Assembly (NCBI GenBank): GCA_030668875.1
Contig: DAOVER010000015.1
Span: forward strand, 1 to 64,000
Reading direction: 5' to 3'
From: Candidatus Heimdallarchaeota archaeon
GTDB taxonomy: Archaea > Asgardarchaeota > Heimdallarchaeia > Heimdallarchaeales > Heimdallarchaeaceae
DNA: 64,000 bases
Position 1 is the stretch's first letter. Each line of letters begins with the position of its first letter. Position numbers and translations under genes: made by a program. Positions 35,987 through 44,182 of the stretch are shown piece after piece. The notes under the pieces were generated by a model. That model was not told the DNA's origin, searched no databases, and worked only from the letters and a program-made list of their open reading frames with translations.

Positions 35987-36484
35987 ATGAATGAAAAGAA
36001 ATTGAATGAAGTAGGGAAATTAACTGAAGTTGATTCTAAAGATATAACTCAAAACAAATTCAAGAAGAAAATCACTTTAATGTATTTCTATTTTATTCAG
36101 CTTGGTTATTTAGCGATCTCAAGTTTAGTTGGATACTTATTTGGTTTGTATAAGAATGCGAATAACAGTTATCCATACAATGGATTTGATCAGAGTTACA
36201 TTTTCGGACCACTTCTCGTAGCTATTATTCACGGAGGCAATCTTGGGATGTATTATGGATTGAATAAAAGTAATAGATTAATTCTGAAAGACGGTACAAA
36301 TGCTAAACCATTACCTTTCCATATCTATCCTGTTGTTTTTCTGAATATACTTCTATCTATATTCTCCTTCTTCTTCATCTATAATGATATGATTAGTGGA
36401 TATGTTTTCACAGCTACAACTGATTATGGTGTATATATTAGAAAGAAAGTTCAATTTCATAATAAGCGAGCCAAAAATAATTGA
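35987..36484 (+). CDS. Small three-TM protein, tandem paralogue 5 of 7
   Basis: Start ATG 35987 (MNEKKLNEVG) with AAAGAGGT upstream; an in-frame ATG at 35969 overlaps the previous stop. About 165 aa: KLTEVDSKDITQNK, TM1, NSYPYNGFDQSYIFG, HGGNLGMYYGLNKSNRLIL, FHIYPVV, TM3, TDYGVYIRKK and a basic tail. Subgroup with paralogues 6 and 7 (GFDQSYI(F)G, LILK-x-G). Confidence 0.75.
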   Translation: MNEKKLNEVGKLTEVDSKDITQNKFKKKITLMYFYFIQLGYLAISSLVGYLFGLYKNANNSYPYNGFDQSYIFGPLLVAIIHGGNLGMYYGLNKSNRLILKDGTNAKPLPFHIYPVVFLNILLSIFSFFFIYNDMISGYVFTATTDYGVYIRKKVQFHNKRAKNN

Positions 36485-36518
36485 TGATAGACCAAAATAG
36501 ATGTAAATATTGGAGGAG

Positions 36519-37034
36519 ATGAAGATAAACGAAAAAAAACTAGAAGAAGTTGGAGCATTAACAGAGGTAGGTTCTGCGGATATAACTAAGAATAAGATTA
36601 GAGCAAAAATCACCTTAGTTTATTATTATCTTATACAACTTGGATTTTTAGTTGTCTCAGGATTTATTGGATATCTATTTGGTATGAACAAGAATACTAG
36701 TTCTGCTTATCCGTATAGTGGATTCGATCAAAGTTACATTTTTGGGTCCATTTTTATAGTAATTGCCCATGGAGGAAATTTCGGTTTATCTTATGGATTG
36801 AGCAAGAAAGACAAATTAATTTTAAAGAAAGGGGCAAATATTAAACTATCTCCTTTCTATATCTATCCTGCAGTTTCCTTAAATTTTGTTTTATCAATAC
36901 TAAGCTTCTTAGCTATCTATAATCTGGTGTTTAGTGGGGATGTTTTCACAACTACAACACGTTATGGAGTATATGAACAAAAGATATGCAAAATCTCGAA
37001 ATGTAAATATAATACTAATAATAAAATGAGTTGA
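36519..37034 (+). CDS. Small three-TM protein, tandem paralogue 6 of 7
   Basis: Start ATG 36519 (MKINEKKLEEVG) preceded by TGGAGG; TTG 36510 is possible. About 171 aa: ALTEVGSADITKNK, TM1, SAYPYSGFDQSYIFG, HGGNFGLSYGLSKKDKLIL, SPFYIYP, TM3, TRYGVYEQKICKISKCKY. It is the only one with cysteines in the tail. Preceded by a copy of the repeated 5' block (36481-36517). Confidence 0.75.
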   Translation: MKINEKKLEEVGALTEVGSADITKNKIRAKITLVYYYLIQLGFLVVSGFIGYLFGMNKNTSSAYPYSGFDQSYIFGSIFIVIAHGGNFGLSYGLSKKDKLILKKGANIKLSPFYIYPAVSLNFVLSILSFLAIYNLVFSGDVFTTTTRYGVYEQKICKISKCKYNTNNKMS

Positions 37035-37039
37035 AATTT

Positions 37040-37543
37040 ATGAACGAAAAAAAGCTCGAAGAAATTGGGAAACTCACAGAAACGGATCCAAATGATTTAG
37101 CAATGAATAAAATCAAGAGAAAAATTTCTTTGATGTTTTATTATATTATACAATTTGTATTTTTAATAACTTCAGGACTGATTGGGTTTATATTTGGTAT
37201 TTATGAAAATGAGATAAATACTTATCCTTATGTTGGTTTTGATAAAAATTACATTATCGGACCTATTCTTGTAGTAGTAGTTCAAGGAGGGAATTTTGGC
37301 ATGTCATATGGACTGAGAAAATCAAACAAATTAATATTAAAAAAGGGAACAGAGACTAAACTTTCTCCTTTCTATATCTACCCTGTTGTTTTTCTAAATC
37401 TGATTTTATCGTTATTGCTGTTTTTATCTATCTATCAGATGTTTGTACCTAGATTTTCTCAAACGACATTCCCAATGTATGGCGTATTTATAAGAAAGGA
37501 ATTAAAAAGTAAAAATGTATTAAGTAGGATTAATTATGTATAG
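37040..37543 (+). CDS. Small three-TM protein, tandem paralogue 7 of 7
   Basis: Start ATG 37040 (MNEKKLEEIG); TTG 37031 lies in frame upstream. About 167 aa: KLTETDPNDLAMNK, TM1, NTYPYVGFDKNYIIG, QGGNFGMSYGLRKSNKLIL, SPFYIYP, TM3, PMYGVFIRKELK. Its last codons overlap the radical-SAM gene by 8 bp, so both are translated from one message. Confidence 0.75.
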   Translation: MNEKKLEEIGKLTETDPNDLAMNKIKRKISLMFYYIIQFVFLITSGLIGFIFGIYENEINTYPYVGFDKNYIIGPILVVVVQGGNFGMSYGLRKSNKLILKKGTETKLSPFYIYPVVFLNLILSLLLFLSIYQMFVPRFSQTTFPMYGVFIRKELKSKNVLSRINYV

Positions 37544-38600
37544 ACTAGATTGTGCGATTTGGGAACTCACGTTAGCTTGTAATATGAATTGTAAACATTG
37601 TGGGTCAAGTGCTGGAAAAGCTAGAAAAGATGAGCTTTCTTTAGATGAGTGTTACGAATTATGTAAAGAATTTGCAGATGAAGGATGTAACTTAGTTACA
37701 TTGATGGGTGGGGAACCATTTGTTAGAAAAGATTGGAACCAAATTTCTTGGTGTATCAAAGATCTTGGAATGGACCTAGGGTATGTGACAAATGCACTAC
37801 TAGTTCCTAATATCATTGAAGACTTAATTTTACTTGAACCACTGGTTGTCGGTATCTCTTTGGATGGCGTGAAAGAAACTCACGATAGTATCAGAATAGA
37901 AGGGTCATTTGATGCTGTAATTAAGGCATTAGATCTTCTCGAAGAAGCTGGTATTCAAATAACTATAATTACTACTCTAAGCAAAACCAATTTCAAAGAA
38001 TTACGAAAAATAAAAGAAATCATCCAAAATAGAAAAATAAATTGGCAGTTACAAATAGGTTTACCCTTTGGTAACTTTGATCCTGCGCTTACTTTGAGTT
38101 TAGAAGAGTTTTACGCTTCTGCAATGTTTATCACTGCTGAAGGAATTAAGAACAAATTCAGAGAAATGCCTGTAGTTGGAGCACATTGTTATGGGTATTA
38201 TTCCCATCTTCTTCCAAACAACAAAAATTGGAAGGGATGCACAGCGGGTATAAATACGGTAGGAATAACTTCCGATGGTTCAATTGTAGGGTGTTTATCA
38301 ATGGGCAACAATAAATTTATTGAGGGTAATGTCAGAGATCGTAGCTTCTCTGATATCTGGAATGATCCTAATTCCTTTGCATACAATCGGCAATTTACTA
38401 GAGATAACTTAGGTGAGAATTGTGTTAATTGCTTCTATGGTGAAACCTGCAAAGGTGGATGTAATTCTTCTTCTCTTCATCTTACTCACACTTTTCATAA
38501 CAATCCTTACTGTTTCAAGCAAATTGAAGAAAACCTCTTTGAGGTTAAGCCATACCGTAAGGAGATTAAGTGGTTAAAAGAAAAAGGAGTTAAGATCTGA
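37536..38600 (+). CDS. Radical SAM/SPASM maturase-like enzyme
   Basis: 354 aa. The radical-SAM Fe-S site CNMNCKHC (Cx3Cx2C, residues about 15-22) follows IWELTLA. The GGEP motif MGGEPFVRKDW and LVVGISLDGVKETHDSIR come next. The C-terminal SPASM part has CTAGINTVGITSDGSIVGCL, then CVNCFYGETCKGGC and a last NPYC, enough Cys for auxiliary clusters. SPASM enzymes modify peptides/proteins (PqqE, AlbA, MftC, anSME). It overlaps paralogue 7 by 8 bp and shares one base with the methyltransferase start (TGATG), which suggests the small membrane proteins are substrates; that is inference. Confidence 0.9.
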   Translation: MYRLDCAIWELTLACNMNCKHCGSSAGKARKDELSLDECYELCKEFADEGCNLVTLMGGEPFVRKDWNQISWCIKDLGMDLGYVTNALLVPNIIEDLILLEPLVVGISLDGVKETHDSIRIEGSFDAVIKALDLLEEAGIQITIITTLSKTNFKELRKIKEIIQNRKINWQLQIGLPFGNFDPALTLSLEEFYASAMFITAEGIKNKFREMPVVGAHCYGYYSHLLPNNKNWKGCTAGINTVGITSDGSIVGCLSMGNNKFIEGNVRDRSFSDIWNDPNSFAYNRQFTRDNLGENCVNCFYGETCKGGCNSSSLHLTHTFHNNPYCFKQIEENLFEVKPYRKEIKWLKEKGVKI

Positions 38601-39883
38601 TGATAAAACTAAATTTAGGCTGTGGTGTATTCTATAAACCTGGATATGTCAATATTGATTTATCAGAAAAGGATGTAGCTGATGAGGTACAGAATGTTGC
38701 TGAACTTAAGTATGAATCTAATACTGTAGATGTCATAGAAGCATCCCATATTATCGAACACTTCGATATTATTCATCTTCCATACGTTCTTGCAGAATGG
38801 TTTAGAGTACTAAAACCAGATGGGGTTTTATACATCGAAACTCCAAATTTATTGAAATCAATAATTACTTTGAAGCCTAAAAACTATGAGTCAAAGAAAC
38901 TCACATATCAATTTCTATTCGGTATTGATTATGAAGGAAATTCCCACAAAATGGGTTTCACTTCTAAATTTTTAAAGAAATATCTTCTCTCTACTGGTTT
39001 TACAAAGATATCCAAACAAAAGCAAAGAAGCTTCAATTCAGAGAAGAGTATAAGGTACTGTTGCAGGAAACCTACTGATACTCCATTGACGAACAAAAAA
39101 TTCTTTCTAAATCATTTAAGAACACTTATTAAAAATCAATTCGGTTTATCAGATACTCTCTTCTTAGATCATTGTGAGTCAAATTGTATGAGTTTTTTCA
39201 GAAACTTGAAACTAAAAAATGACATGGATAATTTGAACGATGAATTATGCTTAGAACTAATAGCTTCCCTAACACTTTTTAGTCCCAAAGTAGCTAAAAT
39301 CTTCATTAAGCTTTTCTCAGACAACTTGCCTGCTAACATTAATCTTGATATAATAGATTATTTAGATTCAATAGATTTCTCATCTAGAATGTATGAGAGT
39401 TGGAAGAGTTGGATAAAAAATAAAGATGGAACTATGTACGCTGCATTTTATTTCTACAATCACTGGACTTCAAAAATAAAGAAAAATTTGTTAGCAGAAA
39501 CTAAAATTGATGTTATGTATGATTACATTGAATCATTAGATAAAAGTGATTACAATTACTTCTGTTTTGAGCAAGTAAATATCTTATCTCTCAGGACATC
39601 TAATCAAGGTTTACGATACTTCTCCAACAAAAATTTTGAGAAAGCAAAGGAGTTATTTCTAGAAGCATTGAAGCTTCAACCCTATGATCCAGTTTCAAAC
39701 TGGAATCTAGCTAGATTATCTAAAAATTCTGATAACAAAGAAAAGTTGCTCTTCTATTACAAACAAGCAATTATGAATGTCTCATCTAGAAAGCACAAAA
39801 AGAAAATTAGAAAGGAAGTTAAACTTCTTAAGAACGGTAATAGTAAACTAATATCTTCAGAACCTATTCAAATTAGATTCTAG
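38600..39883 (+). CDS. SAM methyltransferase with TPR-like C-terminus
   Basis: 427 aa. Residues 1-145 are a class I methyltransferase of the SAM-dependent group with KLNLGCGVFYKPGYVNIDLS, VIEASHIIEHF and FRVLKPDGVLYIETPN. A long unrecognised middle (150-330) follows. The end (about 335-410) has a TPR-like pair: QGLRYFSNKNFEKAKELFLE, ALKLQPYDPVSNWNLARLSK. TPRs bind partner proteins, which would fit recruitment to the tandem membrane proteins. Start overlaps the radical-SAM stop (TGATG). Confidence 0.8.
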   Translation: MIKLNLGCGVFYKPGYVNIDLSEKDVADEVQNVAELKYESNTVDVIEASHIIEHFDIIHLPYVLAEWFRVLKPDGVLYIETPNLLKSIITLKPKNYESKKLTYQFLFGIDYEGNSHKMGFTSKFLKKYLLSTGFTKISKQKQRSFNSEKSIRYCCRKPTDTPLTNKKFFLNHLRTLIKNQFGLSDTLFLDHCESNCMSFFRNLKLKNDMDNLNDELCLELIASLTLFSPKVAKIFIKLFSDNLPANINLDIIDYLDSIDFSSRMYESWKSWIKNKDGTMYAAFYFYNHWTSKIKKNLLAETKIDVMYDYIESLDKSDYNYFCFEQVNILSLRTSNQGLRYFSNKNFEKAKELFLEALKLQPYDPVSNWNLARLSKNSDNKEKLLFYYKQAIMNVSSRKHKKKIRKEVKLLKNGNSKLISSEPIQIRF

Positions 39884-39954
39884 CTTTGGAGAAATGGAAG
39901 GTAACTAGTTTCAACTATCTCTAAATTAGATAGGAGATATATCAAATCAAATAA

Positions 39955-39964
39955 ACTTATAAAT
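39955..39964 (+). promoter_or_regulatory. TATA box of the glycyl-radical operon
   Basis: ACTTATAAAT lies 36 nt before the GTG start of the enzyme gene, with AAGAGGG (39987-39992) as probable ribosome-binding site. The expected transcript start is near 39985. Confidence 0.5.
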
Positions 39965-40000
39965 CTTCTAAACAAAATCTCTCGAAAAGAGGGCATTTTA

Positions 40001-42400
40001 GTGACAAAAGCTATTAAGGACACAGATAACATCTGGCAACCATCTGAAAATCTTAGTCCGAGAATAAAAAGATTAAGAGATGAATATTTCTCCTTTTACG
40101 AACGTTATGATTATTATACGAATGAAGTTCGCCCTTACACAACAGGTACTTCTTGGGATGATGTTTATAGTTATACTAACTGGGGAGCAGCTCCTGAGGG
40201 GCTTGACTTTTTTCCAGGTTATAAAGACAATCTACGCTCTTTAGCTGAAAAGGTTGAATTTCCTAATGAGTTCTATAAATTATCTATTGCTGAAAGAAGA
40301 GCTCATTTCTTAAACAAAGTTGTTGAGAAAAATCTCCCTGCTATTATCCTTAAAGGTGAATTAATTATAGGAAGCCATTTCAGTACAGCTTTAAGTAGAA
40401 CTCTTACAAAATCTGAAACAAAGAAGTGGTCAAAAGATCAGAATAAATACTTCAAGGAGTTAGTTTTTAGATGTGAAACTGGGGAATTTAACTATGGTGC
40501 CATTCCTGGTCATCTAATTCCAAACTATGAAAAAGCTATAAAGATTGGTTTCTCTGGTATTCAAAAAGAGTTGAAGGAATTAAGAAAATCTCCAAAGAAC
40601 AAAGAACATTCTCAATGGCTTGATGCACTCATTGAGTCTTGTGAGGTCCCTAAACTGCTTGCTGAACGATATTCTAAGGAAGCAGAGAAACTAGCTAAAC
40701 TGGAAAAGGACCCTAGTAGAAAATCTGAGCTTCTCTATCTCTCTCAAATTTGTAAAAAAGTTCCTTGGGAGCCTGCTGAATCTTTCTGGGAAGCTGTACA
40801 ATCTCTTTGGTTTACTCATATTTTAGTTATGGCAGCTGAAAGCTATCCTGGACCAGGAACAAGTCCTGGACGAATTGATCAGTATCTCTACCCTTACTTT
40901 AAACAAGATATTGACAACGGAAAAATAGATTATGATTTTGCAAAGGAGATCTTAAGTTGTTATTGGATTAAACACAATTATGCTTATGATTTTCAAGGAC
41001 AAGTTGGAAATTCTCAAGGAATAAATTCTAGTTTTGGTCAATTAATTACTCTTGGTGGAATAGATGAAAATCATGAGGATGCATCAAATGAATTAACACT
41101 TTTAATGTTGGATATAATCGATGAAATTAATCTTCTTGAACCCAAGCCTAATGTAAGAATTCATGCGAAGACATCAGATAAAGTCGTGAAGAAAGTTGCT
41201 GAAATGATTGTTAAATCTCAAGGAAGTCCATTCCTGATGAATTTTGACGAAACAGCTATGAAAGGACTGATTTGGCAAGGTATACCTGAGGACGAAGTTT
41301 GGAATTATGGTCCCGTTGGTTGTCTAGAAAATACTATGATTGGTAATGATGTTTCCGGAACCGTTGATGTTAATGTTAACATTGCTAAGGCAGTTGAACT
41401 AACATTGTTCAATGGTAAAGATCTCCAAACAAAAAAGCAAGTAGGACCAAAAACAGGAAATCCAAAGAAATTCAAAACATTTGATCATTTTAAAGATGCA
41501 TACATTAAGCAACTCACTGCCTTGCTAGATAGAGCTATTGACGCAAATAATCATGCTGATATGATAAGAGCAGTTTACGAGCCTGTTCCGTATGTTTCTC
41601 TATTAATCGATGGATGTGCAGAATCTGGCAAAGATTGTAGAGCTGGAGGAGCTAAATATAATTTCATAACGGTCGAAGCTTTAGGTTTAGCAAATGTCGC
41701 TGATTCTCTAGCTGCTGTTAAAAAACTTGTTTATGAAGAAAAAAGAATAACAATGGATCATCTTCTAAAAGCTCTTAAGAAAAATTATGAAGGATATGAA
41801 GAAACTAGACAACTACTGCTAAATCATGCTCCTAAGTATGGTAATGATGATGATTATGTAGATAGTATCGCACGAGAGATTTCTCAATATTGGGGGATCT
41901 ATGTTTCAACAAAAACTTCCCCTATTACTAACAGACAGTATCGTGGTGGTTATCTTTCTTGGAATTATTTCATTTCTTTTGCACCCAAAACTGGAGCTCT
42001 TCCAGATGGTCGTCCAAGAGGAGCTTACTTATCGGGTGGTGTTGGACCAACTCAAGGTGTTGATACCAGTGGTCCAACAGCTTCTATAATGAGTGTTGGT
42101 AAACTTGGCGTGGAAGTACAACCTAATGGATCATCTCATACAATGTCATTTAGCCCAGCAAGTCTTCGAGATGAGGAACATGTAGAAAAACTCATTGCAC
42201 TTCTTAGGGCCTATGGGCATGTTGGGGGAACTGCGTTACAAACAAATGTTGTCAGTATTGATACACTCAAGAATGCTCAAACTGATCCAGAGAAATATAG
42301 AAACCTCTTAGTACGAGTTACAGGATATAATGCGTATTTCACAACCTTAGGAAAAGAACAACAAGATGAGATAATTGCAAGAGAATCTCATAAAGTCTAA
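40001..42400 (+). CDS. Glycyl radical enzyme (PFL2/dehydratase-lyase type)
   Basis: 799 aa. Active-site thiyl motif WNYGPVGCLENTMIG (GCxE: Cys radical relay plus acid/base Glu, as in glycerol dehydratase/choline lyase/decarboxylase types, unlike the CC of true pyruvate formate-lyase). The C-terminal radical site is RVTGYNAYFTTLGKEQQDEI. The GTG start follows a TATA box. The substrate is not predictable by eye; it needs comparison with known clades. Anaerobic and oxygen-sensitive by nature. It is followed 14 bp later by its activase and then by a flavin split-barrel-like gene. Confidence 0.93.
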   Translation: MTKAIKDTDNIWQPSENLSPRIKRLRDEYFSFYERYDYYTNEVRPYTTGTSWDDVYSYTNWGAAPEGLDFFPGYKDNLRSLAEKVEFPNEFYKLSIAERRAHFLNKVVEKNLPAIILKGELIIGSHFSTALSRTLTKSETKKWSKDQNKYFKELVFRCETGEFNYGAIPGHLIPNYEKAIKIGFSGIQKELKELRKSPKNKEHSQWLDALIESCEVPKLLAERYSKEAEKLAKLEKDPSRKSELLYLSQICKKVPWEPAESFWEAVQSLWFTHILVMAAESYPGPGTSPGRIDQYLYPYFKQDIDNGKIDYDFAKEILSCYWIKHNYAYDFQGQVGNSQGINSSFGQLITLGGIDENHEDASNELTLLMLDIIDEINLLEPKPNVRIHAKTSDKVVKKVAEMIVKSQGSPFLMNFDETAMKGLIWQGIPEDEVWNYGPVGCLENTMIGNDVSGTVDVNVNIAKAVELTLFNGKDLQTKKQVGPKTGNPKKFKTFDHFKDAYIKQLTALLDRAIDANNHADMIRAVYEPVPYVSLLIDGCAESGKDCRAGGAKYNFITVEALGLANVADSLAAVKKLVYEEKRITMDHLLKALKKNYEGYEETRQLLLNHAPKYGNDDDYVDSIAREISQYWGIYVSTKTSPITNRQYRGGYLSWNYFISFAPKTGALPDGRPRGAYLSGGVGPTQGVDTSGPTASIMSVGKLGVEVQPNGSSHTMSFSPASLRDEEHVEKLIALLRAYGHVGGTALQTNVVSIDTLKNAQTDPEKYRNLLVRVTGYNAYFTTLGKEQQDEIIARESHKV

Positions 42401-42414
42401 AGAGCAAATCTCTA

Positions 42415-43368
42415 ATGTCAGTAAACCAAAACCTTTCAGGTAGAGTATTAAACATCCAACGATTCTCAACAGAAGATGGACCTGGTATCAGAACAACCAT
42501 TTTTCTTCAAGGTTGTGCGTTACGATGTAAATGGTGTCAGAATCCTGAAAGTTGGTATTTAAAACCTCAATTAGTATGGTACGATGATAGATGTATAGCA
42601 GCTAAAGATTGCTTATTAGCATGTCCGGAGGATGCACTAGACCTTACAGCTGAAGGAATGGTTATTGATAGAGAAAAATGTACGGGTTGTGGGAAATGTG
42701 TAGTAGCATGTCCAACAAAATCATATGAAATTATGGGGAAAGAAATGTCTGCAACAGCAGTCATTAAACAAGCTTTACGTGACAAAACATTCTATGAACA
42801 ATCTGAAGGTGGAGTGACAATTTCAGGAGGGGATCCTCTCTTTCAGCAGAAATTTAGTCTGGAAATACTTAACTCCCTAAAACAAGAAGGAATTCACACT
42901 GCAATTGATACAACAGGTTTTTCTAAACCAGAAGAATTTCAGCAATTGGTGGATCTTTCTGATTTAATACTTCTAGACTTCAAACAGATGAACCCTAATT
43001 TACACAAAGAATTTACAGATGTAGATTTAGATAAAATTCTTACAAACGCTAAATGGTTGGGTGTACAAAAAAAGAAAGTTTGGATAAGAACTCCAATTAT
43101 TCCCGAGTATACAGATCAAGAAGAGAATATAATTGAAATTGCTAAATTCATAAAAGAGAATATGAGTGATGTTGTTGAAAGATGGGATCTACTAACTTAC
43201 AATAATCTATGTGTTTCAAAATGGAAAAGATTAGATATTTGTTATGAATTAGAACATTTACCTTTAGTAACAACATCAAAAATCCAGAAACTTGCAGACT
43301 TAGCAAAAGAGTCTGGTGTGCCTGTCACTTGGACAGGAGTCTTACAAAAAAATGAAAATGATGGATAA
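42415..43368 (+). CDS. Glycyl radical enzyme activating enzyme
   Basis: 317 aa radical-SAM activase. RFSTEDGPGIRTTIFLQGC precedes the SAM cluster CALRCKWC (Cx3Cx2C), followed by NPES and an inserted ferredoxin-like domain. Its second cluster CTGCGKCVVACP is complete. The first, CIAAKDCLLACP, lacks the second Cys of the usual CxxCxxCxxxCP. GGVTISGGDPLFQ and TAIDTTGF are activase motifs. It abstracts a hydrogen from the Gly in the RVTGY motif of the enzyme encoded 14 bp upstream. Confidence 0.93.
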   Translation: MSVNQNLSGRVLNIQRFSTEDGPGIRTTIFLQGCALRCKWCQNPESWYLKPQLVWYDDRCIAAKDCLLACPEDALDLTAEGMVIDREKCTGCGKCVVACPTKSYEIMGKEMSATAVIKQALRDKTFYEQSEGGVTISGGDPLFQQKFSLEILNSLKQEGIHTAIDTTGFSKPEEFQQLVDLSDLILLDFKQMNPNLHKEFTDVDLDKILTNAKWLGVQKKKVWIRTPIIPEYTDQEENIIEIAKFIKENMSDVVERWDLLTYNNLCVSKWKRLDICYELEHLPLVTTSKIQKLADLAKESGVPVTWTGVLQKNENDG

Positions 43369-43376
43369 GAGTAAAA

Positions 43377-44168
43377 ATGAAATTAACAGAAAAAGCAAAA
43401 GAAGCATTTAATATCTTTGAAGCTGCTAAATTTATGGCAACTAAAGATGAGGCTAACATCCCTAATATTGCTATGATCGCAACCTTAAGTCCATGGGGTG
43501 AAGATGAACTAATCTTTGGAACATTTTTAATGTGGCAGACTGAGAAGAACCTTCGAAGTGGTTCTCCTGTTACTGCTAGTGTTATGACAACTAACTTTGA
43601 TAGTTATCAAGTAAAGGGAGAATTTCTAGGTTTCGAGAAGCAAGGTGAAAAATTTGATACTTTGAGTAATTTAGATCTTTTTAGATATTCAGCTATCGGT
43701 CTTCTTAGATCAGTTGGAACTATTGCAGTTAAAGAAGTTAAACCTCTCAATTTAAGTTTGTTTTCCGTAGCACGAGAGTGGATGTCAACAAAATTTGGTG
43801 GTAAAAGACCAAAAGATTTTCCGGAAGGTAAAAAAGCTAATCCAATAGTTGTTAAGAACACAAGCGTCCTGATGGGTGCCAAATATCTTACCGTCATAAG
43901 AGACAACGAATTAGAACAGTTTCCAGTTCTTGGGATGAGACCCGTAGAAGATTATTTAGCGATTAGAGCTGATTTACCTTTAGAAGTAGGAGAAAATGTT
44001 GCAGTATCTTCTTTCAACCTTGGTCTTAAAGCATATCAGTTTAAAGGAACATATCAAGGTGTAAAAAGAGCTAGAGGTATCACTTTAGGTTACGTAAAAG
44101 TAGATAGAATACTTTCACAGACTCCTCCTTTAGTTTCTAAAGAGGTTCCTTCAGATAATTTCAATTAG
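43377..44168 (+). CDS. FMN-binding split-barrel-like protein (PNPOx-type) of the GRE operon
   Basis: 263 aa. Residues about 10-110 run KFMATKDEANIPNIAMIATL, then ELIFGTFLMWQTEKNLRS and KGEFLGFEK, a pyridoxamine-5'-phosphate-oxidase-like split barrel. The second half (150-255) again has strands and may be a second barrel. Starts 8 bp after the activase. Flavin partners for glycyl radical enzymes are not standard: it could reduce the activase cluster or process the product. Both ideas are inference; the cofactor residues were not confirmed. Confidence 0.6.
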   Translation: MKLTEKAKEAFNIFEAAKFMATKDEANIPNIAMIATLSPWGEDELIFGTFLMWQTEKNLRSGSPVTASVMTTNFDSYQVKGEFLGFEKQGEKFDTLSNLDLFRYSAIGLLRSVGTIAVKEVKPLNLSLFSVAREWMSTKFGGKRPKDFPEGKKANPIVVKNTSVLMGAKYLTVIRDNELEQFPVLGMRPVEDYLAIRADLPLEVGENVAVSSFNLGLKAYQFKGTYQGVKRARGITLGYVKVDRILSQTPPLVSKEVPSDNFN

Positions 44169-44182
44169 AAGAAGAAGGAATT

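Noticed and set aside
36353-36613. Minus-strand frame across paralogues 5 and 6
   Set aside because: Antisense to two clearly conserved paralogues.
37536-38600. Identification of the cluster as mycofactocin or PQQ biosynthesis
   Set aside because: The GVY-like motif is not C-terminal, there is no MftB-like chaperone gene, and the substrate candidates are polytopic membrane proteins; only a general SPASM-type role is claimed.
40001-42400. Calling the glycyl radical enzyme pyruvate formate-lyase
   Set aside because: The active site is GCxE and not the CC pair of true PFL, so a different substrate is expected.
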